DNA of 64,000 nt. Origin: Rheinheimera pleomorphica. Lineage in GTDB: Bacteria; Pseudomonadota; Gammaproteobacteria; Enterobacterales; Alteromonadaceae. The notes under the pieces are model-generated. The model worked only from the letters and a program-made list of their open reading frames with translations. It was not told the origin of the DNA and did not search any database. The stretch lies in the NCBI RefSeq assembly GCF_011634895.1, contig NZ_SIRR01000008.1, forward strand, positions 1 to 64,000, read 5' to 3'. The first letter of the stretch is position 1. The number at the start of each line of letters is the position of its first letter. Made by a program: the position numbers and the translations under genes. Of the stretch, positions 46,250-55,284 are shown one piece after another.

Positions 46250-46564
46250 TTACGCCACTGATTTGGCAATATTCTGCGCCACAACATAGGCTTTGTACTG
46301 GGCGTCAATTTTAAAAAACACCTCTACCGGCGCGTTATAAACCCGCTTTATCTTGGTTGCCAGATCAATGCTTAACTCACTTTCGCCGTTGATAAAACGG
46401 GTAATGGTAGATTTGGCCACATTCAGATCACGGGCTGCATCGGCTGCTGTCAGGTTTTTACGCTGCAGATAGCGTTTAAAATGTGCGCCGGCGGCTTTTG
46501 GCGGGCCAATCAGGCCCATCTCACGCAGGTTTTCACTGCTTAGCAATTCCGTATTGTTTGTCAT
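46250..46564 (-). CDS. HigA-like XRE regulator
   Basis: The 104-residue protein has a central XRE helix-turn-helix (LTAADAARDLNVAKSTITRFINGESELS) and a HigA-like C-terminus (ATKIKRVYNAPVEVFFKIDAQYKAYV). HigA proteins neutralise HigB toxins, normally encoded just upstream; nothing of HigB size is seen in 46565-46774. It may be an orphan antitoxin or a plain repressor. It lies 38 bases upstream of the other antidote-like gene and may share its transcript. Confidence 0.8.
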   Translation of the reverse strand: MTNNTELLSSENLREMGLIGPPKAAGAHFKRYLQRKNLTAADAARDLNVAKSTITRFINGESELSIDLATKIKRVYNAPVEVFFKIDAQYKAYVVAQNIAKSVA

Positions 46565-46774
46565 TTCATCTATTACCTTAACGTTGAACCGCGCGTTGAA
46601 ACTGCACGGCTAACCTTATGTCTATACAGCTTAGCCCTTGAGCCAACTGTTGAAAAGCGTTGATGCCAGCCGCATTGCCAGAGATCTAACCTTTGACCTT
46701 AAACAATGCCGTTTGCTTTAACCCCGCTATCCGCTAAGCTGCTTTACACCCTTTCACCTGCTACCGGATAAACC

Positions 46775-47533
46775 ATGCGTATGCCGCTTACTGTTGCAGG
46801 CTATGCACTGGCGGGTTATTGCCTGCTGTGCCTATTGCTGTATTTGCTACAGCGGCAGTTAATTTATTTCCCCGTGCCGGCGCAGTTGCCGCCAACTGAG
46901 CCGCTGATGTTGCAACAAGCCGGTGCCACTGTGCTGGTTAGCCAACAGCCGCGCGACACTAGCCTGGCGCTGCTGTATTTTGGCGGCAATGCTGAGGATG
47001 TCAGTATCGCTTTACCGGAATTTGCTGCCGCCTTTGCCGACCATGCGGTTTATGTAATGCATTATCGTGGTTATGGCGGTAGCTCTGGCAGCCCGTCTGA
47101 GCAGGCATTGGTTGCCGATGCGCTCACCCTGTATGACCTGTTACAGAGCAAACATAGTGACATTACGGTAATTGGCCGAAGCCTGGGCTCTGGAGTTGCC
47201 GTGCAGCTGGCGGCGCAGCGGAAGGTCGCGCAACTGCTGCTGATAACGCCGTTTGATAGCCTGAGCGCACTGGCCCAGCGGCAGTTTCCATTCTTTCCGG
47301 TTAAATGGTTGCTAAAGGATACCTATAACTCTGTCGCCTATGCGCCGGCCATTAGCAGCCGCACGCTGGTGTTGCTGGCAGAGCAGGATGAAATTATCGG
47401 CCGGGCTCACAGCGAGGCGCTGTATCAGGCCTTTACGCCTGGCGTTGCTACATTGCAAAGCTACAGCGGCAACCACAATAGTGACCTACCCGCCAGCCAA
47501 ATTGCCGCCTGGCTGGCTACGGCGCCGCCCTGA
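46775..47533 (+). CDS. Alpha/beta hydrolase, Bem46/ABHD17-like
   Basis: The 252-residue protein has an N-terminal membrane anchor (about 8-25) followed by QRQLIYFPVPAQLP, typical of the Bem46/ABHD group. The nucleophile elbow is GRSLGSG in VIGRSLGSGVAVQLA, the acid lies near AEQDEIIG, and the catalytic His is in GNHNSD. It is probably an inner-membrane anchored esterase or thioesterase. Its substrate is unknown. It is the only plus-strand gene in this part. Confidence 0.85.
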   Translation: MRMPLTVAGYALAGYCLLCLLLYLLQRQLIYFPVPAQLPPTEPLMLQQAGATVLVSQQPRDTSLALLYFGGNAEDVSIALPEFAAAFADHAVYVMHYRGYGGSSGSPSEQALVADALTLYDLLQSKHSDITVIGRSLGSGVAVQLAAQRKVAQLLLITPFDSLSALAQRQFPFFPVKWLLKDTYNSVAYAPAISSRTLVLLAEQDEIIGRAHSEALYQAFTPGVATLQSYSGNHNSDLPASQIAAWLATAPP

Positions 47534-47756
47534 GAAAAGATGCGACAACGCACGAAAAAGCTAACTTATTGCGGGTCGCACCAGAGGCCTGGCGGCGCTG
47601 GTGATGCCCGTTGTGAGCATTTGCTATCGGTGCTATTGACTGGTGTTTTCGGCATCAAATAAAGTTACCGAGTAGGTTTGATGTTTGCCCCCAACACCCT
47701 TCCGTTATAAAAGCCCCTATAACAAGATCAACAATGCCCCTTGTCGAAGCCCCTGG

Positions 47757-49226
47757 TTACTTGGCTTCATCAATCGGATTAAATGACGAGAGCCAAGTAA
47801 CGCCTCTCTTATCAAGATCTCCATTAGAAATATCTTTACTGACTTGATCAAGCGTTTGATTGAATGATACCGCCATATCCTTGGCGACCTTAGCATTATC
47901 AACTCCTATTTCCTCCAGTGTTTTCCCTTCAATGTAACCTTTTACCGTGCATTGCATTTTGGACCTTTCTGTTAAAAGTCGATGCTCAAAGCCCATACCT
48001 TTCTCAGTTTCTTTAGAATCAAACCCAACTCTTTCACCAGTGGTTGCAGCAAACGGAGGGATCCCGAGTTCTGGCCCAGTTTGAACCATAGTATGCGCCG
48101 TAGACGTTTCGTTTGGCTTTACTGTCAGAGAAGTGTGGATGCGTTGAAATGGTCCGTTATCAGTACCCAAGTAACAGCGTATTTCTGTCTCGTTACCGGG
48201 CTGTGTATAGAGATGGGTAACCATATGCTCTTTTCCATAAGCAGAATATTTTATAGCAGTGATAAGTGGAATCTTTGCCATCTTAACACTTGCATGGCCT
48301 TTGCCCTTTGCTGCTTGCATCGCTTTAAATAGATGGTCATAAAGCTCCTTTTGTGATGGAAGGTTAGCTTTCAGATTTCCTGCTTGTTTCAATTGCTCCA
48401 GGTGCGATTCGGCATCGACTAGCTTACAAAACGCAGTAAAACTATTTTTAAACTCAGGGTGTAATTCCTTTGCCGTAATAGGGTAGCTATTTTTAACGGA
48501 CGTTTTCTTTCCAATTAGTTTGGCAGTAATTGCTTTTGTATTTCCTTCATTAGCAATTATTGAGGCGATAACTTCACCAAATTCATTAAGGACCTCAAGT
48601 ACCAATTTTTTCTTATCACCAGCGGTTATTTTTAGTTTCTCTGGCTTTTTTCGCTTTATCAGTTTTATAGCTGGTTCATCAGAAATTTCTGCAACTTTAC
48701 CGCTAACTTCTGCGCCTTTGCCACTCGCTAACTTTTGGCTTGAACCATCTTGCTCCGCTTCCTGTTGTTCTTTTGCTTTGGTTTCTTTTTTAACTCCTAT
48801 GTTGAGACCTTGTTCCACTTCTTGCTCAGGTAGAGCATCTGTTAATGGTTGTAATTTATTACGAATGAGCACTTCATTCATTCTTGCAACCGCTGTTGAA
48901 TCGAGATTCAAGCCAAGCTTATCAAGTTCAACCGAAAGTTCTTCGGGGGTCATTGCGGCAAACCACTTAGCCCAGGCAAGGTTAGGACAAAAGTATTCGC
49001 CTGGTTTCTGACCAACTACACGCTGGAGGATGGAAGCTTGTAATTGGGCAACCTGTTTTGCCTGAGGCCTATTATTAGCCAACTCTTGCAGCTTCCGTTG
49101 TGCAATAGCGTCAGGTCGATTATCGACAAACTGGAAACTAGACTCGCCAGCGCTTTGTATTTGAGCAATGCCATTCGCAACCGATCGGCTTTTATTTTCT
49201 TGCATGTTATCAGCGTGAGTATTCAT
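47757..49226 (-). CDS. Toxin-like protein with FxDNRP N-terminal motif
   Basis: The 489-residue protein starts with a disordered N-terminus containing FVDNRPDAIAQRKLQELA (33-50) and Gln-rich QVAQLQASILQRVV (58-71). I recognise this block from the start of many large secreted or injected proteins, including ones tied to DUF4157/eCIS cargo. A Lys/Glu-rich linker (about 145-215) follows, then a C-terminal domain (about 270-489) with KYSAYGKEHMVTHLYTQP, GTDNGPF and ERVGFDSKETEKGMGFEHRL that I do not recognise. No signal peptide is seen. The gene is AT-rich for the region, suggesting transfer. A toxin or effector role is inference. Confidence 0.6.
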   Translation of the reverse strand: MNTHADNMQENKSRSVANGIAQIQSAGESSFQFVDNRPDAIAQRKLQELANNRPQAKQVAQLQASILQRVVGQKPGEYFCPNLAWAKWFAAMTPEELSVELDKLGLNLDSTAVARMNEVLIRNKLQPLTDALPEQEVEQGLNIGVKKETKAKEQQEAEQDGSSQKLASGKGAEVSGKVAEISDEPAIKLIKRKKPEKLKITAGDKKKLVLEVLNEFGEVIASIIANEGNTKAITAKLIGKKTSVKNSYPITAKELHPEFKNSFTAFCKLVDAESHLEQLKQAGNLKANLPSQKELYDHLFKAMQAAKGKGHASVKMAKIPLITAIKYSAYGKEHMVTHLYTQPGNETEIRCYLGTDNGPFQRIHTSLTVKPNETSTAHTMVQTGPELGIPPFAATTGERVGFDSKETEKGMGFEHRLLTERSKMQCTVKGYIEGKTLEEIGVDNAKVAKDMAVSFNQTLDQVSKDISNGDLDKRGVTWLSSFNPIDEAK

Positions 49227-49425
49227 AAATTTATCTTTTCAGGTTTAAGAAATTGCCTATAACAATACAGATAATGCACACTGATTCGCCTGAAAACGCT
49301 TAGCTAACCCTGCTTGTTCTGATGCTACGCCTATAAAGAGCATAGCAAACAAGGCTAATGCGTGCCCACGAGGCCAGGATTTGCGCAAAAAGGGCTTGGC
49401 TTATTAAACTAATAACGAGTGGCTG

Positions 49426-50367
49426 TTATTCGCTCTCATCACTTCTTGACGCCTGCCGACTCTGCTTTAGTTTTTTCATCAACCATAGCTGATAGCGCGG
49501 TTTCGCTGCATCGGTGACCAGCAAAACATCCTGATCCTTAACAGAGTAATGCCGGCTCAACGGTGATATTTCTATTTCTTCACCTTTGCTATTACGACAC
49601 TTGCCCATACCAAAAATGGGAGCTTGCCGCGCCCAGTGCTCGCCTTGATAAATATAAGACAGGCCATTTTTGGAAGTTGTTATCAGGTCAATATAACCTG
49701 CTTCTGTTGTCGGTTTTTTAATATAGGCAAGCAGAGTTCTGTCTACTTCTTTCACTGTCTGCCTGCCCCGGCGTTTAGTTGGCGCAGTGGCAATTTCGCC
49801 GGATAGCACCCGCACTATAAACCTTAGATACTGCTGATACCCTTGTTTATTAAACGCCTTTGATGCCGGATTGATAAAACCGTGCGCGTAGCCTGTACTC
49901 ACAGCACTTACGCCCGGCTTTTGTTGTAGCTGAGTGCAGATCTCCGCTACGGCAAAATGTGGCTCGCTGTGGCCAAAAATAACCTGCACCGGCACAGCTG
50001 GTGTTAACGCCAGATGCTGATGTATTTGGCCCGGGTAAAACAGCACGGCTTGTTTTACCGCTGCGCTATTAGATGTTGCCAGTGCGCGCCATAGCGCCGT
50101 AGCGCCGGCGCTAAAACCGATGGCCAGGTCAAACGGCTGCACACAGCTTTGCAGCGCCTGCGCGGCGATTGCGGCATAGCCTTCATGGCCGCACTGTGCA
50201 GTAAAAGCCGCATAGGCCTGAGCTTCATCGACAAACTGCTGGCGTATCGTCTGATAAGGGTCGATAACATCAATAACCGTATCGGCTTGACTTAAATCGG
50301 CCAGCAGACGCTCAAGGCCGGCACATAAACCAAAAATATCGCTTAGCACTAGCAGCCGTGTTGTCAC
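49426..50367 (-). CDS. Dienelactone hydrolase-like protein with extra C-terminal domain
   Basis: The first 195 residues look like a dienelactone hydrolase/alpha-beta hydrolase: LLVLSDIFGLCAG at the start, nucleophile elbow GFSAGA, and a catalytic His in GYAHGFINPAS. The last 110 residues (KRRGRQTVKEVDRTLLAYI and SPLSRHYSVKDQDVLLVTD) are not part of that family and are unknown. It lies 77 bases after another hydrolase gene on the same strand and may be in its operon. The substrate is unknown. Confidence 0.7.
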   Translation of the reverse strand: MTTRLLVLSDIFGLCAGLERLLADLSQADTVIDVIDPYQTIRQQFVDEAQAYAAFTAQCGHEGYAAIAAQALQSCVQPFDLAIGFSAGATALWRALATSNSAAVKQAVLFYPGQIHQHLALTPAVPVQVIFGHSEPHFAVAEICTQLQQKPGVSAVSTGYAHGFINPASKAFNKQGYQQYLRFIVRVLSGEIATAPTKRRGRQTVKEVDRTLLAYIKKPTTEAGYIDLITTSKNGLSYIYQGEHWARQAPIFGMGKCRNSKGEEIEISPLSRHYSVKDQDVLLVTDAAKPRYQLWLMKKLKQSRQASRSDESE

Positions 50368-50444
50368 TTATCCTCCTTAAAATGAATACCGCCATAAAGC
50401 CCAACTAACAGACCGGGCCTTGGCTTTAGCCCTGCAAATTTTAA

Positions 50445-51359
50445 TTACCGCTGCGATGTTAGCAAAAACGCTACAATTTCGCTTTGATATTGCCGGGCGA
50501 GCCCGCCGTGGCCGCCACCGGCTATTTTTAAATGCTGATATCGATACGGATAGTGATGTTGCTGCAGCCGCTGAATAATCCTGTCGGACATTTCACTGGA
50601 TGGCCACAGCTCATCCGCTGTGCCTGAGATAAGTAGCACGTCGGCCTGCATCTGCTGCACCGGGATCAGCGCTTGCTGATAAGCCTGCTGATTTTGCATG
50701 GCAATTTCATAGCTCCGGCGAATATTGCCTTGCAGCAACGGCAGTGTTGAGCGCAAGCTAAAAGGCACAAAAGCAATGGGTTGGCCCTGCCAGCTCCAGG
50801 ACGAACTGGTGCTATACCACTGTGGGCTGGCAAACACCACGTCACTGCCGACCACTGCAATTACAGTGCTGATTTGCGCTGAACGACTGGCCAGCAATAA
50901 GGCTAACTCCGCCCCTTTTGATACGCCCAGCACTGACAGTCTCTCTGCGGCGATGGCAGGATTGCTGCGGGTATATTCAATAGCGTCAAGCACCCCGCCA
51001 AGCTCTATCCGATCCAAACCGGCTGGAATACCCGGCAGGCCAAAATAACCGACGACCAATAGTGCAAAACCCGCATCCAGATAGGCTTGCCGCTCTGGCG
51101 CACTGCGCGCACTGGTCATGCTCATGCCACCTTCTGAGCCACCGAAAAACACCAGCAGCGGCGCGGGGTTGTCGGCACTTGCCGTTGCCGGTAGATACAA
51201 TTGGCTTTGCACCTTGCCCTGGTTGGACAGGGGCACAAACCAGGTAATTAACTGCGGCAGCTGGCTGCATAGCAGCAACACGGTAAGTAGCAACAGCGAA
51301 ATCGTTTTGAGTTTGCTTAATTTTAATGCTCTGGGTGTATTGGATAATGTCGAAAACAT
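50445..51359 (-). CDS. Alpha/beta hydrolase, acyl-CoA thioesterase (BAAT)-like
   Basis: The 304-residue protein has an N-terminal membrane segment (about 18-38) and an alpha/beta hydrolase fold with oxyanion region VFFGGSEGGMS, a nucleophile elbow GVSKGAELALLLA and a catalytic His in IAGGGHGG. This resembles the C-terminal domain of BAAT/acyl-CoA thioesterases. It may be envelope-anchored. The divergent TetR gene lies 215 bases away. A palindrome GCTGACA-AA-TGTCAGC sits between them at 51444-51459. Confidence 0.82.
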   Translation of the reverse strand: MFSTLSNTPRALKLSKLKTISLLLLTVLLLCSQLPQLITWFVPLSNQGKVQSQLYLPATASADNPAPLLVFFGGSEGGMSMTSARSAPERQAYLDAGFALLVVGYFGLPGIPAGLDRIELGGVLDAIEYTRSNPAIAAERLSVLGVSKGAELALLLASRSAQISTVIAVVGSDVVFASPQWYSTSSSWSWQGQPIAFVPFSLRSTLPLLQGNIRRSYEIAMQNQQAYQQALIPVQQMQADVLLISGTADELWPSSEMSDRIIQRLQQHHYPYRYQHLKIAGGGHGGLARQYQSEIVAFLLTSQR

Positions 51360-51443
51360 AAACCTTCGCCTGATTAATTTAACCTAATGCCTATTGTGTA
51401 TTAACGGCGGCAACAAAGGCAGCCCTTGTTGTCATCAAAGCCG

Positions 51444-51459
51444 GCTGACAAATGTCAGC
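51444..51459. promoter_or_regulatory. Palindrome with TGACAAATGTCA core
   Basis: GCTGACA-AA-TGTCAGC is a perfect 7-bp inverted repeat around AA, 85 bases upstream of the BAAT-like hydrolase gene. The same TGACAAATGTCA core lies before the cytochrome b gene (56877) and, as GACAAATGTCAG, before the TonB receptor (25481). A shared regulator is possible. Confidence 0.5.
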
Positions 51460-51547
51460 TGTTGGTTGCGAAAATACACGCGGGCCCAGACACCCCGCTT
51501 TGTATATACCCCCTAAAACAGCCTCGACCTTTGTCTAATTCGCTTTT

Positions 51548-51564
51548 ATAGACGACCGGTCTAT
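51548..51564. promoter_or_regulatory. TetR operator 1
   Basis: ATAGAC-GACCG-GTCTAT is a perfect 6-bp inverted repeat with a five-base centre, ending ten bases before the tetR start. The same arms occur before acuI at 52222. The TetR protein most likely represses its own gene here. Confidence 0.85.
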
Positions 51565-51574
51565 TATTATTGCC

Positions 51575-52207
51575 ATGACGACATTAAACCCCACACCTCA
51601 CAGAGGCAGACCGCCGAAATCAGCTGCACAACAGCGGGATATCCGCGCCGAGCTGATTAGAAGCGGGCTTGAGCATCTAACCGAAATCGGTTTTACCGCC
51701 TCGGGCTTAGATAAGATGCTGAAAAAAGCCGGTGTACCTAAAGGCTCATTCTATTTTTACTTTAACAGTAAAGAAGCCTTTGGCCATGCCGTGCTTGATA
51801 GCTACGCCAACTACTTTGCCAGCAAGCTTGATAGCTGCTTGCTGGATAGCAGCGTTCCCCCGCTACAACGGATGCGTAATTTTATCGACGATGCCAGGCA
51901 CGGCATTGCCCGGCATCAGTTTAAACGCGGTTGTCTGGTAGGCAACTTAGGCCAGGAAGTGGATCTATTACCCGAAAGTTTTCGCCCGCTGCTGATAGCC
52001 ATTTTTCACAGCTGGCAGCAGCGTATTGCCAGCTGCCTGCGTGAAGCGCAACTGGCAGGCCAGTTGTCGTCAACTGCCGATTGCGATGCTTTAGCGGAGT
52101 TTTTCTGGATTGGCTGGGAGGGCGCCGTAAGCCGGTCACGGCTGGAGCAAAGCACGCAGCCGTTAGAGCGCTATGCCGAGCAGTTTATGCAGGGCTTAGT
52201 CAGGTAG
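51575..52207 (+). CDS. TetR-family regulator (AcuR-like)
   Basis: The 210-residue protein has an N-terminal TetR HTH (AELIRSGLEHLTEIGFTASGLDKMLKKAGVPKGSFYFYFNSK) and a TetR_C-type ligand domain with FKRGCLVGNLGQE, the pattern of AcuR-like regulators. AcuR represses acrylate/DMSP catabolism genes and is released by acrylate in Rhodobacter. An acuI-like reductase gene follows 43 bases later. Identical operator arms precede both genes. The effector in this organism is inferred. Confidence 0.88.
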   Translation: MTTLNPTPHRGRPPKSAAQQRDIRAELIRSGLEHLTEIGFTASGLDKMLKKAGVPKGSFYFYFNSKEAFGHAVLDSYANYFASKLDSCLLDSSVPPLQRMRNFIDDARHGIARHQFKRGCLVGNLGQEVDLLPESFRPLLIAIFHSWQQRIASCLREAQLAGQLSSTADCDALAEFFWIGWEGAVSRSRLEQSTQPLERYAEQFMQGLVR

Positions 52208-52221
52208 TTTTTTATACATCA

Positions 52222-52238
52222 ATAGACAATTGGTCTAT
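52222..52238. promoter_or_regulatory. TetR operator 2
   Basis: ATAGAC-AATTG-GTCTAT has the same arms and spacing as the operator at 51548. It lies between the tetR stop and the acuI ribosome site (GGAGG at 52242-52246). Its presence suggests acuI has its own regulated promoter. Confidence 0.85.
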
Positions 52239-52250
52239 TTAGGAGGCGAT

Positions 52251-53237
52251 ATGTTCAAAGGGTTATTAATTGAAAAAGACGAGCAAGGTTATCGCGCCAC
52301 AGTGCGGGATTTAGACGATGCAGTACTGATGGACGGCGACACACTGGTCAGTGTGGCTTACAGCACCCTGAATTATAAAGATGCGCTGGCCATTAGCGGT
52401 AAAGCACCGGTAGTGCGCAAATTTCCTATGATCCCGGGTATTGATTTAGCCGGCACGGTAATCAGCTGCGCTTCAGGCAAATTTAAGCCTGGTGACGAAG
52501 TGCTGCTTAACGGCTTTGGTGTCGGCGAAGCGCACTGCGGCGGTCTGGCGCAAAAAGCCCAGCTGAATAGCGACTGGCTAATAGCACTGCCCAAGGGGTT
52601 ATCGGCTAAACAAGCGATGGCAATTGGCACCGCAGGCTACACCGCTATGCTATGTGTGATGGCGCTGCAAAAGCATGGTGTAGTGCCAGACTCAGGCGAA
52701 ATTTTAGTGACAGGCGCCAATGGCGGTGTGGGTAGCTTTGCTATCGCGATACTATCTAAGCTGGGCTATACCGTTGTTGCTGCCACTGGCCGGGTTGACG
52801 AAGCAGACTATTTAAAGGCACTTGGCGCCAGCGATATTATTGACCGGCATACACTGTCTGAACCCGGCAAGCCGCTGGCGAAAGAGCGCTGGGCGGGCGT
52901 GGTCGACTCTGTCGGCAGCCATACTTTGGTGAATGCCTGTGCCAGCACTAAATACGGCGGTGTGGTGGCAGCCTGTGGCCTGGCCCAGGGTATGGACTTA
53001 CCTGGCACTGTCGCGCCTTTTATTCTGCGCGGTGTAACCTTAGCCGGTATCGACAGCGTAATGCGCCCGCTTAACGATCGCATAGAAGCCTGGGACAAAT
53101 TAGCTGAAGTGTTAGATAGCAGCACACTGGACAACGTGGCCAATGAGATAGGCTTAGCGCAGGTGTGTGACACCGCACAGCGCTTACTCGATGGTCAGGT
53201 GCGTGGCCGTATAGTCGTGAATGTAAACCAGCTTTAA
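52251..53237 (+). CDS. acuI: Acrylyl-CoA reductase AcuI (MDR family)
   Basis: The 328-residue medium-chain dehydrogenase/reductase matches AcuI/YhdH: STLNYKDALAISGKAPVVRKFPMIPGIDLAG, the NADPH site VTGANGGVGSFA, and the C-terminal QVRGRIVVNV. It reduces toxic acrylyl-CoA to propionyl-CoA with NADPH. The ATG at 52251 has GGAGG five bases upstream; a TTG at 52230 lies within the operator and is rejected. It is paired with the TetR gene, as in acuR-acuI. Confidence 0.9.
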   Translation: MFKGLLIEKDEQGYRATVRDLDDAVLMDGDTLVSVAYSTLNYKDALAISGKAPVVRKFPMIPGIDLAGTVISCASGKFKPGDEVLLNGFGVGEAHCGGLAQKAQLNSDWLIALPKGLSAKQAMAIGTAGYTAMLCVMALQKHGVVPDSGEILVTGANGGVGSFAIAILSKLGYTVVAATGRVDEADYLKALGASDIIDRHTLSEPGKPLAKERWAGVVDSVGSHTLVNACASTKYGGVVAACGLAQGMDLPGTVAPFILRGVTLAGIDSVMRPLNDRIEAWDKLAEVLDSSTLDNVANEIGLAQVCDTAQRLLDGQVRGRIVVNVNQL

Positions 53238-53249
53238 GCTTTGCGATAA

Positions 53250-53288
53250 GTAAAGGCGCTTAGTGCAGTTTATACCTAAGCGCTTTAC
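53250..53288. terminator. Bidirectional hairpin between acuI and the chemotaxis gene
   Basis: GTAAAGGCGCTTAG and CTAAGCGCTTTAC form a stem with one bulge and a 12-base loop, between two convergent genes. T/A-rich ends on both arms allow it to terminate in either direction. Confidence 0.65.
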
Positions 53289-53358
53289 TGCCCACCTATT
53301 AATGCAAAGCAAACTTCAGATTGCGTTCGCTCTGCACACAGCCCTTAACGATAACACG

Positions 53359-55284
53359 CTAAATTTTAAACCGGCCAACAATACTGTCTAAGCGGGTCGT
53401 CATCTTATGTACGGTCTGCGTTGCCTGCATGGCGCCGGACACGTTTTCCATCGATGATGTCGCTAACTCATCAACCGTGGTGGTATTTTTATTTATCTCT
53501 TCTGAGACATAAGACTGCTCTTCCACCGCGGTGGCAATCTGATAATTCATATCCTTTATTTCACTGGCAGAGGTTTTTACCGAATCGATAGAGGCGGAGG
53601 TGGTGCGGGTTAAATCAACACCCAGTTTGGCTTTCTCACGGCTGTCGCTGACGATGCTAACCGCTTCGCTGACGCGCTTTTGCAGGCTGGCAATCATAGC
53701 GTTAATTTCTTCTGTAGAGGCTTGAGTGCGGCTAGCCAGGGTTCGTACCTCATCGGCAACCACGGCGAAGCCACGCCCCTGATCACCTGCCCGCGCCGCT
53801 TCAATTGCCGCATTCAATGCCAGTAAATTGGTTTGCTCTGCAATACTTTTTATCACATCGATAACTTTACCGATGTTGCCGCTTTCATCATTAACTTTTG
53901 AGATCACCTCGCTGGCCTGAATGATAGAAACATCAAGTTGCTCAATGGCAGTGGTGGTATTTGTCAGTAACTTTTTGCTCTCGGTCGCTTCAGCCTCTAC
54001 TTTGTCTGCTGCGCGGGCTGCGCTGTTACTGTTTTTCGACACATCGTGAATAGTGGTAGTCATCTCGGTTATAGCCGTTGCAACGGACGTAATTTCATCG
54101 CGCTGCTTAGCGGTATGTTCGGTAATGGTATTCATCATTGCCGTTACATCTTTAGTGGCATGGCTAAGTTCTGTGCTTGAATCCCTCACCTGACTAATCG
54201 ACTGTCGTACTTTTTCGGCAAACTCATTAAATGCCAGTGCCAACTGGGTAAATTCGTTATTGCCCTCTACTGTCAGGCGCTGCGTTAAATCACCATCGCC
54301 CTGAGCAATCTCACGCATTGCATGCACAGCGCTGCATAGCGGCGTAGTAATAAGCTTCGCCAATACAAAGGCCAGGCCAATGCCGGCTAACACTAACACC
54401 AGGCCGATAGCAGAAATAAAGGTTTTCGTTGCACTAATGCTTTGCACATAAGCTGAGCGATCCATCGCCAGTTCAATCACACCGATAGTGCTATTGTTGT
54501 AGTCGGTGAGCTTTCCGGCGTAGAGGGCAAAATTATCGCCCTTCGATTGGGTAACAGTAGTCACGGTTTCGCTAAGAGCCTGTCTCAACTGGGCGCTATC
54601 TAACACAGCAAGGGCTGAATTAGTGGTAGCCAATAATTTAAAACTATTGCCATCGTACGCATGCACGGTGACATCGATACCGTATTTGTCTTTTATGATG
54701 TTTAAAAATGCTTCATCCAGCGACATGCCAAATTCAATGCTACCAAGATGTCGCCCTTCAAAAGCGATAGGCGCTAAACCACGAATAGCAAAGCCTGACA
54801 CACCTTTCTCAATGCCTGAAACGTAGTTTTTATTATTATTTACATCCAGTACGGTTTGCCTGAAACCACTTAAATCATCACCATATTTTGATGTGTCATT
54901 GAGCCGCAAAAATGAGGTTGCCGGAGGGAGATGAAACTGGCCTTGCTTTACACCAAAGCTTTGTTTAGCACTGTTAAAAAATGGCAAGGACAGCTCTTGC
55001 AAACCGGCCCGGTCTTGCTCAGCAAAACGGGCCTGTATCATCGGGGACTTAGCAAAACTCTCTGATAACGCAGTAGCCAAACGCCCTTCTGAAGCAATTT
55101 CTGACAATACTGCGTTATACAATTGGCCAAGTTCACGTAACTCTGCGGTTTTAGACATCTTTTGCAGAGCATTAAGCGATGAATAGGCCAGCACGCCTGT
55201 AATAAGTAGCACCAGAATCGTCACTATGCTGATCAGTACATTTGTCATTTTAAACTGCTGCAACACATTAAGTAGTTTCATCAC
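53359..55284 (-). CDS. Methyl-accepting chemotaxis protein
   Basis: The 641-residue receptor has a membrane segment at about 13-35, a periplasmic Cache-type ligand domain (about 40-280, with GFAIRGLAPIAFEGRHLGSIEFG), a second membrane segment (285-312), HAMP (about 315-370), and a cytoplasmic signalling domain. The tip contains IAEQTNLLALNAAIEAARAG then GFAVVADEVR. It modulates CheA for motility in response to a small ligand. The ligand is unknown; the Cache domain resembles those for organic acids. No CheBR pentapeptide is visible at the C-terminus (GRFKI). Confidence 0.93.
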   Translation of the reverse strand: MMKLLNVLQQFKMTNVLISIVTILVLLITGVLAYSSLNALQKMSKTAELRELGQLYNAVLSEIASEGRLATALSESFAKSPMIQARFAEQDRAGLQELSLPFFNSAKQSFGVKQGQFHLPPATSFLRLNDTSKYGDDLSGFRQTVLDVNNNKNYVSGIEKGVSGFAIRGLAPIAFEGRHLGSIEFGMSLDEAFLNIIKDKYGIDVTVHAYDGNSFKLLATTNSALAVLDSAQLRQALSETVTTVTQSKGDNFALYAGKLTDYNNSTIGVIELAMDRSAYVQSISATKTFISAIGLVLVLAGIGLAFVLAKLITTPLCSAVHAMREIAQGDGDLTQRLTVEGNNEFTQLALAFNEFAEKVRQSISQVRDSSTELSHATKDVTAMMNTITEHTAKQRDEITSVATAITEMTTTIHDVSKNSNSAARAADKVEAEATESKKLLTNTTTAIEQLDVSIIQASEVISKVNDESGNIGKVIDVIKSIAEQTNLLALNAAIEAARAGDQGRGFAVVADEVRTLASRTQASTEEINAMIASLQKRVSEAVSIVSDSREKAKLGVDLTRTTSASIDSVKTSASEIKDMNYQIATAVEEQSYVSEEINKNTTTVDELATSSMENVSGAMQATQTVHKMTTRLDSIVGRFKI

